23,365 nucleotides of DNA from JAWOJB01 sp046484325 (GCA_046484325.1 JAWOJB010000062.1:1-23365); one strand, 5' to 3'; numbered from the stretch's first letter, positions 7,459 to 15,450 are shown. Numbers and translations are program-made. The notes: generated from the letters alone by a model not told the origin.

Positions 7459-7783
7459 CTCACTATGGTTGCCGCGATCATCGCCACGTCCTTGGGGATC
7501 GAGGCGACCAGGCGGCTACTTCGGGCGTGCCATCACCGGCCTCTTCGTCTCGTTCGAATCGGCACTCGCTGTACTCGGGGTGACCGGGGCTCGTCACCCG
7601 AATGATCCAAAAACCGGCGGCGATCGCCCTGGCCACCGGTGCATCACTCCTCTCAGGTAGCGTGTGGCAGCAGAGACCCGGCGACATCGGGTATGTCGGC
7701 GACCACTCTTGGACCCGTGCTCCTCGGCGCCATGCGGGAGCCACCCTCTGATCAGGTAGCACCGCTCCGAAAGGATTGATCCC
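7459..7783. other. Gap with membrane-like fragments, no assigned gene
   Basis: Short plus-strand frames here have hydrophobic stretches, including a frame with an ATG at 7602 that opens MIQKPAAIALATGASLLSGS. None is long enough or similar enough to a known family to call. They may be the remains of one frame-broken membrane-protein gene starting at 7297. Confidence 0.3.
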
Positions 7784-8344
7784 ATGGAGATAGTCGCATT
7801 CGTTGCAGCCGGAAGCTTCGTCTCCTCGATGGTGCTGCTCGGTGCCTACCAACGGTCACAGCGGACCTGGCTGGGCAGGGCGGAGAGCTACGCCTTCCTG
7901 GTGCTCTATGTGTCCCTGGCCGTGCTCGTGGTGGGGCTTCACGGTGACTTCGTCGCCGCGGCCCCCCTCCTCGTATGGACATCGACCGTAATCGGGGCCG
8001 TCGGTGCCGTCACCTGTATCGCCGCAGAATCTGCAGCCTTGTTCTACGGGGTGCCGTTCACCAGAGTGGCAATGATCGTCACGGCGGCCTTTGGCGGGGT
8101 CTTGCTCTGGATGGGCGGGCTGAGTGTCGCCGGTCTTGTCTCGGGGGCCCTGCCCTCCGGTCTGGGCTGGCTCGGCGTGGGGATGGTGGTGGTCTCTGCG
8201 CTCGTGATCGGAGTCATGGCCCGCGACCGCTCCCTCATCCGAGCCGAGCGGGCACCCACCCCACCCGAAATGGCTGTAGGGGTCGTACCATTCCTCGGTG
8301 TCGCCGTCTGGTTGGTGTGGCTAGGAGTGGAACTGGCCAAGTAG
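7784..8344 (+). CDS. Integral membrane protein of unknown function
   Basis: 186 residues, complete. About five or six hydrophobic segments are separated by short polar loops. One charged cytoplasmic-type loop (MARDRSLIRAERAPTPPE) comes before the last segment. An AAAGGA-type ribosome binding site lies about nine bases before the ATG. I do not recognise a family. It is intact in a region of broken genes. The next gene on this strand (tetR) starts 163 bases further on. Confidence 0.65.
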   Translation: MEIVAFVAAGSFVSSMVLLGAYQRSQRTWLGRAESYAFLVLYVSLAVLVVGLHGDFVAAAPLLVWTSTVIGAVGAVTCIAAESAALFYGVPFTRVAMIVTAAFGGVLLWMGGLSVAGLVSGALPSGLGWLGVGMVVVSALVIGVMARDRSLIRAERAPTPPEMAVGVVPFLGVAVWLVWLGVELAK

Positions 8345-8351
8345 ACGGGTT

Positions 8352-8444
8352 TCATCGACCCGGCGCGTGCCCAGCCTCAGCCTGCTGACTCGACTCCTCT
8401 TCTTGGGTGCAGCGGATCGTCACCGAGTTGCTGATGACAGCCAT
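8352..8444 (-). pseudogene. SRPBCC / polyketide-cyclase-like gene, N-terminal stub
   Basis: The ATG at 8444 is preceded by a strong AGGAGG-like ribosome binding site and opens MAVISNSVTIRCTQEE. This resembles the first strand of actinobacterial SRPBCC (polyketide cyclase/START-like) proteins. After about 16 residues the similarity stops and the frame ends at 8352, so some 120 residues are missing. It is divergent from tetR, sharing a 63-base intergenic region, and would have been a natural target of that regulator. Confidence 0.5.
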
Positions 8445-8462
8445 CAGTCGTCCTCCTCTCAC

Positions 8463-8497
8463 TTGACTTGTGGTGCCACTAGTGGAATCACTAGTAT
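8463..8497 (+). promoter_or_regulatory. Probable tetR promoter and operator region with two CACTAGT palindromes
   Basis: TTGTGG at 8468-8473 and TAGTAT at 8492-8497, 18 bases apart, form a plausible promoter ending 10 bases before the tetR GTG, so the transcript would be nearly leaderless. CACTAGTG (8477-8484, itself palindromic) and CACTAGTA (8489-8496) repeat with a 12-base step across the spacer and the -10. This is a good place for autorepression and control of the divergent SRPBCC gene. The function is inferred. Confidence 0.5.
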
Positions 8498-8507
8498 TGT
8501 TTCCAGC

Positions 8508-9203
8508 GTGATTACGGCTGTCAAGAGCGCAAGACCGAGCCGGTCTGATCGGGCCAGGGCCACTCGCCGACGGATCACCGAGACGGCGACACGCCTGTTC
8601 ACGACCGACGGATACGCCTCCACGACGATGGGGCGGATCGCCGCCGGGTCGGGGGTGGCAGTCCAGACCGTTTACTACACATTCGGCACCAAAGGCCAGC
8701 TCCTCTGCGAGGCGATGGAGTTCGCCGGCGCCGGTGAGCATGATCCTCTCCCGGTCGCCCAGCGTCCCTGGATGCTCGAGGCCCTGACCACGCCGTCACC
8801 CCAGCGAGCCCTGGCGCTGACAGTCGAGCATGGCGTCGACATCTACCAGCGGGCAGCCCCCCTGTGGCCAGCCGTGAACGCGGCGGCGGTGGCAGACCCG
8901 GCGGTGGCGAAGTACTGGGGCGCTGTGTCCGGAGAGCGACGTGCCGGGATGGGGCGGCTGATAGCCCGCATCGCCGAACTCGGTTGCCTCCGCGAGGGCT
9001 TCGAAGTCCAGACCGCCACCGACATCATGTTCGTGCTGAACGGGCACGGGACATTCCAGGGTCTGGTGATCGAGGCGGCCTGGGGTCTGCCCACCGCCAA
9101 GGCATGGCTCTACTCAACCCTTGTGCAACAGCTCCTGGCGCCGGGCCACCCCGACCCTTCGGCCACGGAGGACCTCACCTTCGCCGAACTGGTCGACCGA
9201 TGA
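8508..9203 (+). CDS. TetR-family transcriptional regulator
   Basis: 231 residues from the GTG at 8508. The N-terminal DNA-binding region, residues 20-68 (ITETATRLFTTDGYASTTMG, then IAAGSGVAVQTVYYTFGTKGQLL), is a standard TetR helix-turn-helix. The remainder is a helical ligand-binding domain with no clear ligand signature. A longer frame starts upstream, but those extra residues cross the promoter and the divergent gene. The GTG fits the start of the conserved region and a possible leaderless promoter. The ligand is unknown. Likely targets are itself and the adjacent divergent gene, now truncated. Confidence 0.85.
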   Translation: MITAVKSARPSRSDRARATRRRITETATRLFTTDGYASTTMGRIAAGSGVAVQTVYYTFGTKGQLLCEAMEFAGAGEHDPLPVAQRPWMLEALTTPSPQRALALTVEHGVDIYQRAAPLWPAVNAAAVADPAVAKYWGAVSGERRAGMGRLIARIAELGCLREGFEVQTATDIMFVLNGHGTFQGLVIEAAWGLPTAKAWLYSTLVQQLLAPGHPDPSATEDLTFAELVDR

Positions 9204-9249
9204 CACTGTCGCCAGGCGCGACCTATGTGATCGTGTCCCCGGAGTCGAG

Positions 9250-9654
9250 GTGTCTCCATCGCCGACTCGAGGATTCGGCGTGACCCGGGCGGCGGCGGTG
9301 CTCGCCTGGATCAGCGGCCTCGGGTTCGGCCTGCCCGCCGTGTTCGGGCTCCGGTACTTCGCCCAACACCATCAGATTTGGACTTTCCTGGGTTTCCCCA
9401 CCTACGGCGGCGGCCCCTTCGAGCGTTGGGGAATCCCCACCAGCATCCCACTGCTCGCCGGCTTCATCGCGGTCTGCGTCGCCGAGCTCGTGGTGGGAGC
9501 TCTGCTCTGGTCCGGTCGACCCATCGGCCTCTGGCTCGCCCTGGCCCTCCTCCCATTCGAGCTGATCTACTGGGTCGGATTCGCACTCCCCTTCGGCCCG
9601 ATCCTGGGAACGATCCGCACCGTGCTGGTCATTGTTGTGCTGACCGGGCGATGA
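9250..9654 (+). CDS. Small membrane protein, four predicted segments
   Basis: 134 residues from a GTG at 9250, with GGAG six bases upstream. Four hydrophobic segments (AAVLAWISGLGFGLPAVFGL; LLAGFIAVCVAELVVGALLW; GLWLALALLPFELIYWVGF; GTIRTVLVIVVLTG) make it a compact membrane protein. An alternative GTG start lies at 9280. It begins 46 bases after tetR on the same strand and may be co-transcribed. Family not recognised. Its end overlaps the convergent membrane-protein gene by 26 bases. Confidence 0.6.
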   Translation: MSPSPTRGFGVTRAAAVLAWISGLGFGLPAVFGLRYFAQHHQIWTFLGFPTYGGGPFERWGIPTSIPLLAGFIAVCVAELVVGALLWSGRPIGLWLALALLPFELIYWVGFALPFGPILGTIRTVLVIVVLTGR

Positions 9655-10147
9655 TGGCCTCCGTGCCTGAGCGTTGGACCGGTTGACGCATCGGCAGCGC
9701 GCATGCCCAGACCAGGGACAGGGAGAGCAGCGAGAAGGATGCGGCGGACACCGCGCCGAACGGTGTGGAGGGGTCGAGCTCTGGCCGCATCGGCGGGGCC
9801 AACCAGATGACGACGGCGGGAGCCAGACCTAGGACTCTGGCGGGGACTCTCCAGGCTGCGCGACCGGAGATACCTGCAGCTCCGAGCATGGCGACCGACA
9901 CCATCCCGATCGCTCCTGATCCCTGTCCGGTGGCAGTCAACTGCCCGACTGCACCTGGGAGTGTGAGCGGGGCGGCGGCCAGCAAGAGGGGGCTGGCGGT
10001 GAGAGCCCCCCGGAATCGCTGGTCACCACGCCTCCGTCTGCTCACCGCGGATCCCAGCAGACCACCGACCACAGTGGCAGGCGCAACCAGGCCAATGACT
10101 GTGCCCCGAATCGTGAAGCTGGACTCGGCCCCGACCAATGTGACCAT
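9629..10147 (-). CDS. Conserved-looking membrane protein, start possibly truncated
   Basis: 172 residues with about four hydrophobic segments and a basic loop (SRRRRGDQRFRG) after the first. The block TVIGLVAPATVVGGLLGSA resembles a recurrent actinobacterial membrane family that I cannot name. The ATG at 10147 lies exactly at the junction with the integrase fragment, and there is no ribosome binding site there. The original start may therefore have been lost. The function is unknown. Confidence 0.45.
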   Translation of the reverse strand: MVTLVGAESSFTIRGTVIGLVAPATVVGGLLGSAVSRRRRGDQRFRGALTASPLLLAAAPLTLPGAVGQLTATGQGSGAIGMVSVAMLGAAGISGRAAWRVPARVLGLAPAVVIWLAPPMRPELDPSTPFGAVSAASFSLLSLSLVWACALPMRQPVQRSGTEAIIARSAQQ

Positions 10148-10302
10148 CCAGGCTCGGTCACGGGAACCCGGTGTTCACCATCGACACCTACCAGCACGTC
10201 CTTCCCGGGATGCAAGCCGAAGCCGCCCGAACCTTCGAGCAGCTCATCAAAGAGCAACAGCCCGGAACCGCCGGTAGAAGGGCCGGTAGAAGAACCGCAT
10301 AA
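10144..10302 (+). pseudogene. Tyrosine recombinase (phage-type integrase), C-terminal fragment
   Basis: The 52-codon frame after an in-frame TGA encodes RLGHGNPVFTIDTYQHVLPG, then MQAEAARTFEQLI and a basic tail with AGRR twice. LGH contains the last catalytic His and TIDTYQHV the nucleophilic Tyr of actinobacterial phage and ICE integrases. The core-binding and most of the catalytic domain are missing. The stop lies 45 bases from the 3' end of a tRNA-fMet gene on the opposite strand. Integrase genes of tRNA-targeting elements sit in just this position, so the stub marks the end of an old integrated element. It cannot recombine DNA by itself. Confidence 0.8.
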
Positions 10303-10310
10303 CACGGTAG

Positions 10311-10343
10311 AAGCCCTGGCCAGCAACACGCTGGCCAGGGCTT
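10311..10343. terminator. Perfect 14-bp hairpin after tRNA-fMet and the integrase stub
   Basis: AAGCCCTGGCCAGC (10311-10324), a five-base loop, then its exact complement (10330-10343). It lies four bases beyond the 3' end of the tRNA and eight bases beyond the integrase stop, so it can stop transcription from both sides. There is no T run, which is common for actinobacterial terminators. Confidence 0.7.
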
Positions 10344-10347
10344 TCAG

Positions 10348-10421
<74 letters not shown>

Positions 10422-10435
10422 TCGGTAGAAGGAAG

Positions 10436-10464
10436 ATTGTACGGGTGGTCCGTTGCCATCGCAA
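10436..10464 (-). promoter_or_regulatory. Promoter of the tRNA-fMet gene
   Basis: Read on the minus strand, TTGCGA (10459-10464) and TACAAT (10436-10441) are separated by exactly 17 bases. The predicted transcript start is about eight bases upstream of the tRNA 5' end. This is the best sigma-70-type promoter I see in the window. Confidence 0.8.
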
Positions 10465-10489
10465 CCCGCGGCTCGGGCCGGCGCCGGGC

Positions 10490-10878
10490 TCAGGTCGGCG
10501 CCGGCACCCCGATCCCCAATCCCCTGGCGCCCTCGGCCATGAGCCGGTCGTAGGCCACGACGGCCTCCAACTCATCTCCCAGGTCGAGCGCAGCCGACAG
10601 ATGGAGGGCATCCAGACTCCGTAGCAAGCCCGGGTCGAGGACGGCGGCCTGTTCGCACACCTCGGTCGACAGGGTCCCCAGCGCGATCGAATCCAGCACC
10701 CGTCGCGCCTGGACCATCTGCTCGGGTGCCGAGCGGGGCACCGTACGCAGCAGCTTTGCCCGAGCAGACCGCTCGAGGCGACCCGGCCATCGTGTGCGGT
10801 GGCGCGGCGGAACATGGCCGAGGATCCTCCCTCGGCGACGACCAGCTTCCCCGCCGCCGATGTATCGAGGCAGAACAC
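10490..10878 (-). pseudogene. vapC: VapC-type PIN-domain toxin with one frameshift
   Basis: The ATG at 10878 opens MFCLDTSAAGKLVVAEGG, a PIN domain first strand with the catalytic Asp5. After GRVASSGLL (near 10760) one base is missing. The adjacent frame continues AKLLRTVPRSAPEQMVQARRVLDSI, LSTEVCEQAA, LLRSLDALHLSAALDLGDELEAVVAYD and a stop at 10490. The second half holds the other acidic residues (SLDALHL and VAYD). VapC toxins are RNases that often cut initiator tRNA or rRNA. It is notable, but possibly accidental, that this gene lies beside the initiator tRNA gene. As sequenced it would be inactive. A single sequencing indel would restore it. Confidence 0.75.
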
Positions 10879-11050
10879 TCGTCGGACGCGCTCTTCCCGC
10901 TCGAGTTCTTCGAAGAGGATGGGTCGGCCTCGCCGCCGTCGAGCGGGGCGGGTAGCTCACTCGACCGCCAGATCGGAAGCCGGACACGTTCCGCCGAAAC
11001 GAGGGCTTCGAACGGGCTGGTGGCGATCGGGCCCATCTGAGCCACGGGCG
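10879..11050 (-). pseudogene. Possible VapB antitoxin remnant upstream of vapC
   Basis: Just upstream of vapC, on the same strand, one frame reads RPILFEELEREERVRR and runs into the toxin start. This resembles the acidic tail of a VapB antitoxin. The N-terminal DNA-binding part was not found in frame. Another frame, with an ATG at 11045 (MGPIATSPFEALVSAERVRLP), has no clear match. The call rests mainly on position and the tail. Confidence 0.35.
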
Positions 11051-11084
11051 CCCTCGGTCGGTGATCGTCCCGAGCTCGCCGGAG

Positions 11085-12938
11085 TCACCAGGCGCCGCCG
11101 CCACCCCCACCGCCGCCACCTCCACCCCCGCCCGAGAACCCGCCGCCTCCCCCGCTGCTCGACGGCGGGGTGAACGCACCCGAGAGGGCGCTGGTCAGAC
11201 CAACGAAGGCGTTCTCGGTGCCACCTCCGGTGTATCCGTGGTGGCCGTACCAGTAGATGCTCGATGCCCGCTCCAGCTCCTCGGGGGCGCGCAGCCGGGC
11301 GGCTTCGAGCACCTCCTCGGCCACGCCGAGCGCGACCGCATAGACCAGGTAGCGGTCCCACAGGTCGAGGGCGATCGGCGGGGCCTCCTCGAGCCTGCTG
11401 AAGTCGCGCAGATATCGCCGGAACGCCTCCCAGCGGGCCCGGAGCAGCGCTCCCTCGGGGGTCCTCCGCACCCACCCAGTGCGGCGAGCCGCGAACACCC
11501 CGTAGACGAGGCCGTTGACGGCCAGCCCCACGATCAAGAGCGGGATGAGCACCACGAAGTCGGTGGTGTCACCGGCCAGCCACACCGCCAGGGCGATGCC
11601 ACCGATGAACACCGCCGCCAACAGCAAGGCTCCGTACACCAGCCACCGCAGCCCCGACCGATCGAGCAGCCTTGCCCGCTCCAGTGCATCCAACGCCTGG
11701 GTGCGGAACTTCTGGTAGGTCTCGGCGTTGGCGGCGGCGTCGTCCCGGATCTTGGTCCGGAACTCGTGAAGCGGTTGGGGCCCTTCGTCCAGTATCCGCT
11801 GCATCACGGTCACCACCGAACGCTCGTGGGCGGCCAGGCCACCGTCGGTGTCACCGAGCGCCAGTTCGAGATCGGTGATCGTCTCCCTGCGCAGGCCCCC
11901 CCACGTCCGACGCTCGACCGAGGTGGGCCGGGCGGTGATCACTCCGCGCCGGATGAGGTCGAACAGGGTGGCGGTGAAGCCGTTCTCGTCTACCGCCCCC
12001 TGGGTGAGCAGCCCCTCGATCACCGCCGGGGGATGGTCGGAAGGCGGCTCCTGCTCATATTCCCGGTCGTAGTCGACCCTGGGCTCGCGTCCGAAGTGCC
12101 AATAGATGAGGGCGGACCCGGCCACGGCAGGCAGGAACGCCATGAGACCGGCAACGAGCACGAGTACGCGCAACACCGCTTGACGGGTCGCCGAGGTCTG
12201 AACCGCCCGCTGCTCGACTTCGAGGATGTCATCGAGACCCTCTCCCGGCACCACGGTGGCGCCGCCGGTCGAGGCCAGCAGCGAACGGGGGAACACCACC
12301 CGCATCTCGACGAACCTTCCGGCCGGAATCCGGCTCGCCTCGAGGGCCGGGGACACCCCGTCCACGCCCAGCGTGGTCGACCCGCTCACCCCGGCCGGCT
12401 TGCCCCACACCCGGACGTCGCCGGGCGAGGCCTCGCCCGGATAGGTGAGCCCGGCGGTGAGCCGGTCGAGGCCCACCTCCCATTCGCTCCCCCACACCTG
12501 GAACTCCACGTCCACCACGTCGTCGTGGGCCTTGGCGAGTCCGAGCATCCGGTAGGCGACCGTGAACGTGCGAACCTCGGAGAAGGCGGCGTAGTGCCAG
12601 ACGACCCGGAGCCGCCCACCCAGGTCCTTCGTGCCGAACGTGCCGGGCGACCCGGCGCAGCCCAGGTCGGCGCACGCCCCCTGCGCGTAGGCCGTCCCGC
12701 CCTCGGACACCGACACCTCGACGATCTGCTCGCCCGCCCTCAGGGGGATCTCCCGGTAGGCGCCCGAGAACGACCCGTCGAAGTCGAAGGTGATCTGCTC
12801 GGTGACGAGGACCGAGCCGTCGGGCTGCACCGCCAGATCGACCTGGGCCCCGGGCAGCTCGAACGACTTGGCTGTGGCCGGGAGGGCGGGCACCGCCACC
12901 AGCGCCGCCACCACGAGGAGGCGGGCGAGTCGACGCAT
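11085..12938 (-). CDS. DUF2207 membrane protein with glycine-rich C-terminus
   Basis: 617 residues, complete. A signal peptide (residues 1-23) precedes a ~220-residue exported beta-rich domain with AYREIPLR and VVWHY, typical of DUF2207. One membrane segment follows near 253-278, then a soluble part and two or three segments near 433-485. A helical WEAFRRYLRDFSRLEEAPP...LWDRYLVYAVALGVA block precedes a tail with a run of glycines ending GAW. This layout is shared by DUF2207 proteins across bacteria. Their function is unknown, but they are regularly found beside lemA, as here (five-base gap). The pair probably forms a membrane complex. The glycine tail may be mobile or aid assembly. Confidence 0.9.
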   Translation of the reverse strand: MRRLARLLVVAALVAVPALPATAKSFELPGAQVDLAVQPDGSVLVTEQITFDFDGSFSGAYREIPLRAGEQIVEVSVSEGGTAYAQGACADLGCAGSPGTFGTKDLGGRLRVVWHYAAFSEVRTFTVAYRMLGLAKAHDDVVDVEFQVWGSEWEVGLDRLTAGLTYPGEASPGDVRVWGKPAGVSGSTTLGVDGVSPALEASRIPAGRFVEMRVVFPRSLLASTGGATVVPGEGLDDILEVEQRAVQTSATRQAVLRVLVLVAGLMAFLPAVAGSALIYWHFGREPRVDYDREYEQEPPSDHPPAVIEGLLTQGAVDENGFTATLFDLIRRGVITARPTSVERRTWGGLRRETITDLELALGDTDGGLAAHERSVVTVMQRILDEGPQPLHEFRTKIRDDAAANAETYQKFRTQALDALERARLLDRSGLRWLVYGALLLAAVFIGGIALAVWLAGDTTDFVVLIPLLIVGLAVNGLVYGVFAARRTGWVRRTPEGALLRARWEAFRRYLRDFSRLEEAPPIALDLWDRYLVYAVALGVAEEVLEAARLRAPEELERASSIYWYGHHGYTGGGTENAFVGLTSALSGAFTPPSSSGGGGGFSGGGGGGGGGGGGGAW

Positions 12939-12943
12939 CCCGA

Positions 12944-13498
12944 TCAGAACTGGACCTGCGGCGCCTCGTCGGCGGCGGGTGGGGCGTCGAAGAACTCCCG
13001 GGGCTGGAAGCCGGTGATCATCGCCACCAGGTTGGTCGGCACCGTCTGCACCTGGTTGTTGTAGGTGAGCACCGAGTCGTTGTAGATCTGGCGCGACACC
13101 GCCACCTTGTTCTCGGTCTCCTCGAGCTGGGCCTGGAGGCCGGCGAAGTTCTCGGAAGCCCGCAGCTGCGGATAGGCCTCGGCGAGGGCGAACAGCTGGC
13201 GAAGGGCCCCGGTCAGCAGGTTCTCGGCCTCGGCCTGCTCGCGTGGTCCGCTCGCCGCCTGGGCACGACTGCGGGCCTCCACCACCCGTTCGAACGTGGC
13301 CCGCTCGTGGGAGGCATAACCCTTCACCGTCTCGACCAGGTTCGGGATGAGGTCGTAGCGGCGCCTGAGCTGCACCTCCACCTGGCCCCAGGCGTTGTCG
13401 ACCCGGTTGCGCCGCTTGACCAGGCCGTTATAGGCGGCGGCGAACCAGACCACCACGAGGGTGAAGAAGGCGATGAGGAGGACCGTCCCGAATTCCAT
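12944..13498 (-). CDS. lemA: LemA family protein
   Basis: 184 residues, complete. An N-terminal membrane segment (TVLLIAFFTLVVVWFAAAY) is followed by NGLVKRRNRVDNAWGQVEVQLRRRYDLIPNLVETVKGY. This is the strongly conserved LemA signature, followed by a long helical hairpin ending TGFQPREFF. LemA proteins are membrane-anchored helical bundles of unclear role, often linked to neighbouring DUF2207 or HtpX genes. It precedes the DUF2207 gene by five bases and is probably translated with it. A TAGAGT element about ten bases before the ATG could be a -10 for a short-leader transcript. Confidence 0.94.
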   Translation of the reverse strand: MEFGTVLLIAFFTLVVVWFAAAYNGLVKRRNRVDNAWGQVEVQLRRRYDLIPNLVETVKGYASHERATFERVVEARSRAQAASGPREQAEAENLLTGALRQLFALAEAYPQLRASENFAGLQAQLEETENKVAVSRQIYNDSVLTYNNQVQTVPTNLVAMITGFQPREFFDAPPAADEAPQVQF

Positions 13499-13594
13499 GC
13501 GCCGACTCTACGACACGACCCGGCCGGGGGTCGGCCCAGGCGGGCGTGGCTTCATCCCCTACCGGGTCATGCCACGAACCGGGAGGATCGGGGC

Positions 13595-14017
13595 ATGCGC
13601 ACCGAACCCGTCGCCACCCAGCCGCGGACCATCGTGGAGCCGGCCGACCGGACCACCCGCCCGGCCGCGTATCTGGCCGCCGGCTTCTGCCTGCTGATCG
13701 CCGCCGTCTATCTGATGATCGGGCTCACGGTGGTGACGGTGATCCAGCCATCCGACGACCAGCCGGTCTTCGGGTTCATCGCCGCGGCGGCGTTCGCCGG
13801 GTCCGCCATGATCCTGCTGGCCGTCCGGCGCCGGATCGTCTGGATCGCCCTGGCCGCGGTCCAGGTCTTCATCGCCTTCACCTACTTCGACCTCGCCGCC
13901 GAGCGGGTTCCGGCTTTCGAGCCGTGGGGGATCGTCCTGCGGATCCTGCAGATCCCCCTGCTAGCCGCGCTCGGCTATCTGGTCGTTCGCACACCACGGC
14001 GGAGCGCCACCGCCTGA
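13595..14017 (+). CDS. Small membrane protein, four predicted segments
   Basis: 140 residues from the ATG at 13595, with GGGAGG about eight bases upstream. About 25 polar residues precede four hydrophobic segments (AAYLAAGFCLLIAAVYLMIG; FGFIAAAAFAGSAMILLAV; IVWIALAAVQVFIAFTYF; ILQIPLLAALGYLVV). It is divergent from lemA and convergent with the MFS gene, ending 16 bases from it. I do not recognise a family. Confidence 0.65.
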   Translation: MRTEPVATQPRTIVEPADRTTRPAAYLAAGFCLLIAAVYLMIGLTVVTVIQPSDDQPVFGFIAAAAFAGSAMILLAVRRRIVWIALAAVQVFIAFTYFDLAAERVPAFEPWGIVLRILQIPLLAALGYLVVRTPRRSATA

Positions 14018-14033
14018 GCCGCCATCCGGAGGA

Positions 14034-15344
14034 TCAGCGCACCCCGGCCTCCTCGGGCTCGAACAGGTGGGCGTTGTGGAGGAACCCGTGGACGCTGAAC
14101 GGGCGGCTCGCCTCCTCGAGGTGGGGTGGGAAGACGAGGAACGACGCCACCGCCCCGATCAGGCAAGCCCCACCGCAGATGGCAAACGCCAGCGGGAAGT
14201 TCCCGAGGTCACCCAGCCAGCCGCCCAGGATCGGGAACACGATCCCGCCGATCCCGTAGGAGAGGAACACCCACGGGTAGTTGCGGCCGACCACCCCGTC
14301 GCCGAACTCGTCGGCGGTGAGCGCGGGGAACAAGGCGAAGTTGCCCCCGAAGTTGAATCCGATCAGCGCCGCCCCGAGATACAGCAGGTACTGGTTCCCG
14401 GCCATGACCGTGAAGGCGAGGAGGAACACCCCCTGGCTGGCCGCCATGATCACCACCGACCGCTTCCGCCCCAGCCGGTCGCTCAGGGTCCCCCAGGCGA
14501 GGCGGCCGATCCCGTTGGCGAGGCTGAAGAAGACCGCCATGGCGGTGCCGGCGATGGCGCTCGCCTCCAGCTCGCTCACGCCGTTGGCGGTGAGGGCCTC
14601 GATCGGGTACAGCTTCATCAGGCCGATCGACATGAGCCCGGCACCTGCGCTCACCATGAAGGTCAGAGAGATGAGATGGAACTGGGGGGTCCGCAGCATC
14701 TGGCGGGGATAGAACTCCTCGCCACCCGAGCCGGCCGCCATCGGAGGCGGCGTGAACCCGGCCGGGAGCCATCCCGCCGGCGGCATCCGCATCACCGTGC
14801 TCCCGGCCAGCACCAGCACGGCGAAGGCCACGCCGTAGACGACGAAGGTCGTCCCGAGCCCGAAATCGACGATCAGGTCGCCCCACTCGCCCGCCAGCTT
14901 CACCCAGCCGAGCGCACCGAAGCCGAACCCGGCCACCGCGACCCCGGTGATGAACCCCTTGTGGTCGGGGAACCAGCGCATGCCGACGGCGATCGGCACC
15001 ACATAGGCGAGGCCGATGCCGGCACCACCGATCAGGCCGACGCCGATCAAGACAGGCCAGAACGCAGTGCCCCCGCTCAGGCCCGCCAGCACGTAGCCCG
15101 CACCCAGGGTCAGCCCGCCGGCCATGGCCAGGCGTCGGGGCCCCCACGTACCGAGCTTGCGACCGGCGGCCACCATGACGATCGCGAACGTGGCCAGGCC
15201 GACGGCGAAGACGATCTGGGTTTGAACCTTGGACCAGCCCGCCTCGGTGAGGGCCGGTGTGAACACCGACCAGGCGTAGATGGCTCCGAGACAGAGCTGG
15301 ATGAGCACCGCCCCGACGACGACGGCCGACCGTCCGTACCTCAT
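14034..15344 (-). CDS. MFS transporter, OFA (oxalate/formate antiporter) family
   Basis: 436 residues with twelve hydrophobic segments. The start LIQLCLGAIYAWSVFTPAL, the GGAGIGLAYVVPIAVGMRWFPDHKGFITGVAVAGFGFGA block and ANGIGRLAWGTLSDRLGRKR in the second half are characteristic of the OFA subfamily. Members exchange oxalate for formate or move other small carboxylates. The substrate here is not determined. The start follows a GAAGGGG ribosome binding site. The cupredoxin gene lies 106 bases upstream on the same strand and may or may not be co-transcribed. Confidence 0.88.
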   Translation of the reverse strand: MRYGRSAVVVGAVLIQLCLGAIYAWSVFTPALTEAGWSKVQTQIVFAVGLATFAIVMVAAGRKLGTWGPRRLAMAGGLTLGAGYVLAGLSGGTAFWPVLIGVGLIGGAGIGLAYVVPIAVGMRWFPDHKGFITGVAVAGFGFGALGWVKLAGEWGDLIVDFGLGTTFVVYGVAFAVLVLAGSTVMRMPPAGWLPAGFTPPPMAAGSGGEEFYPRQMLRTPQFHLISLTFMVSAGAGLMSIGLMKLYPIEALTANGVSELEASAIAGTAMAVFFSLANGIGRLAWGTLSDRLGRKRSVVIMAASQGVFLLAFTVMAGNQYLLYLGAALIGFNFGGNFALFPALTADEFGDGVVGRNYPWVFLSYGIGGIVFPILGGWLGDLGNFPLAFAICGGACLIGAVASFLVFPPHLEEASRPFSVHGFLHNAHLFEPEEAGVR

Positions 15345-15450
15345 GCGTGTGACCCCTTCGAAGTCGTTCGCCGGTCACCGTATGCCCCGGAGCAGCCGGC
15401 CGGGAAGGGCCGAAGGTCGGCGGCGACGGGTGACTCCGGTCCCGTCCCCC

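Noticed and set aside
6312..7583. A 423-codon plus-strand open frame
   Set aside because: It crosses the mntA and hepT remnants on the other strand and shows no domain. Probably a chance open frame.
11061..13064. A 667-codon plus-strand open frame
   Set aside because: It is antisense to the well-supported DUF2207 gene, has biased composition without domains, and is explained by high GC content.
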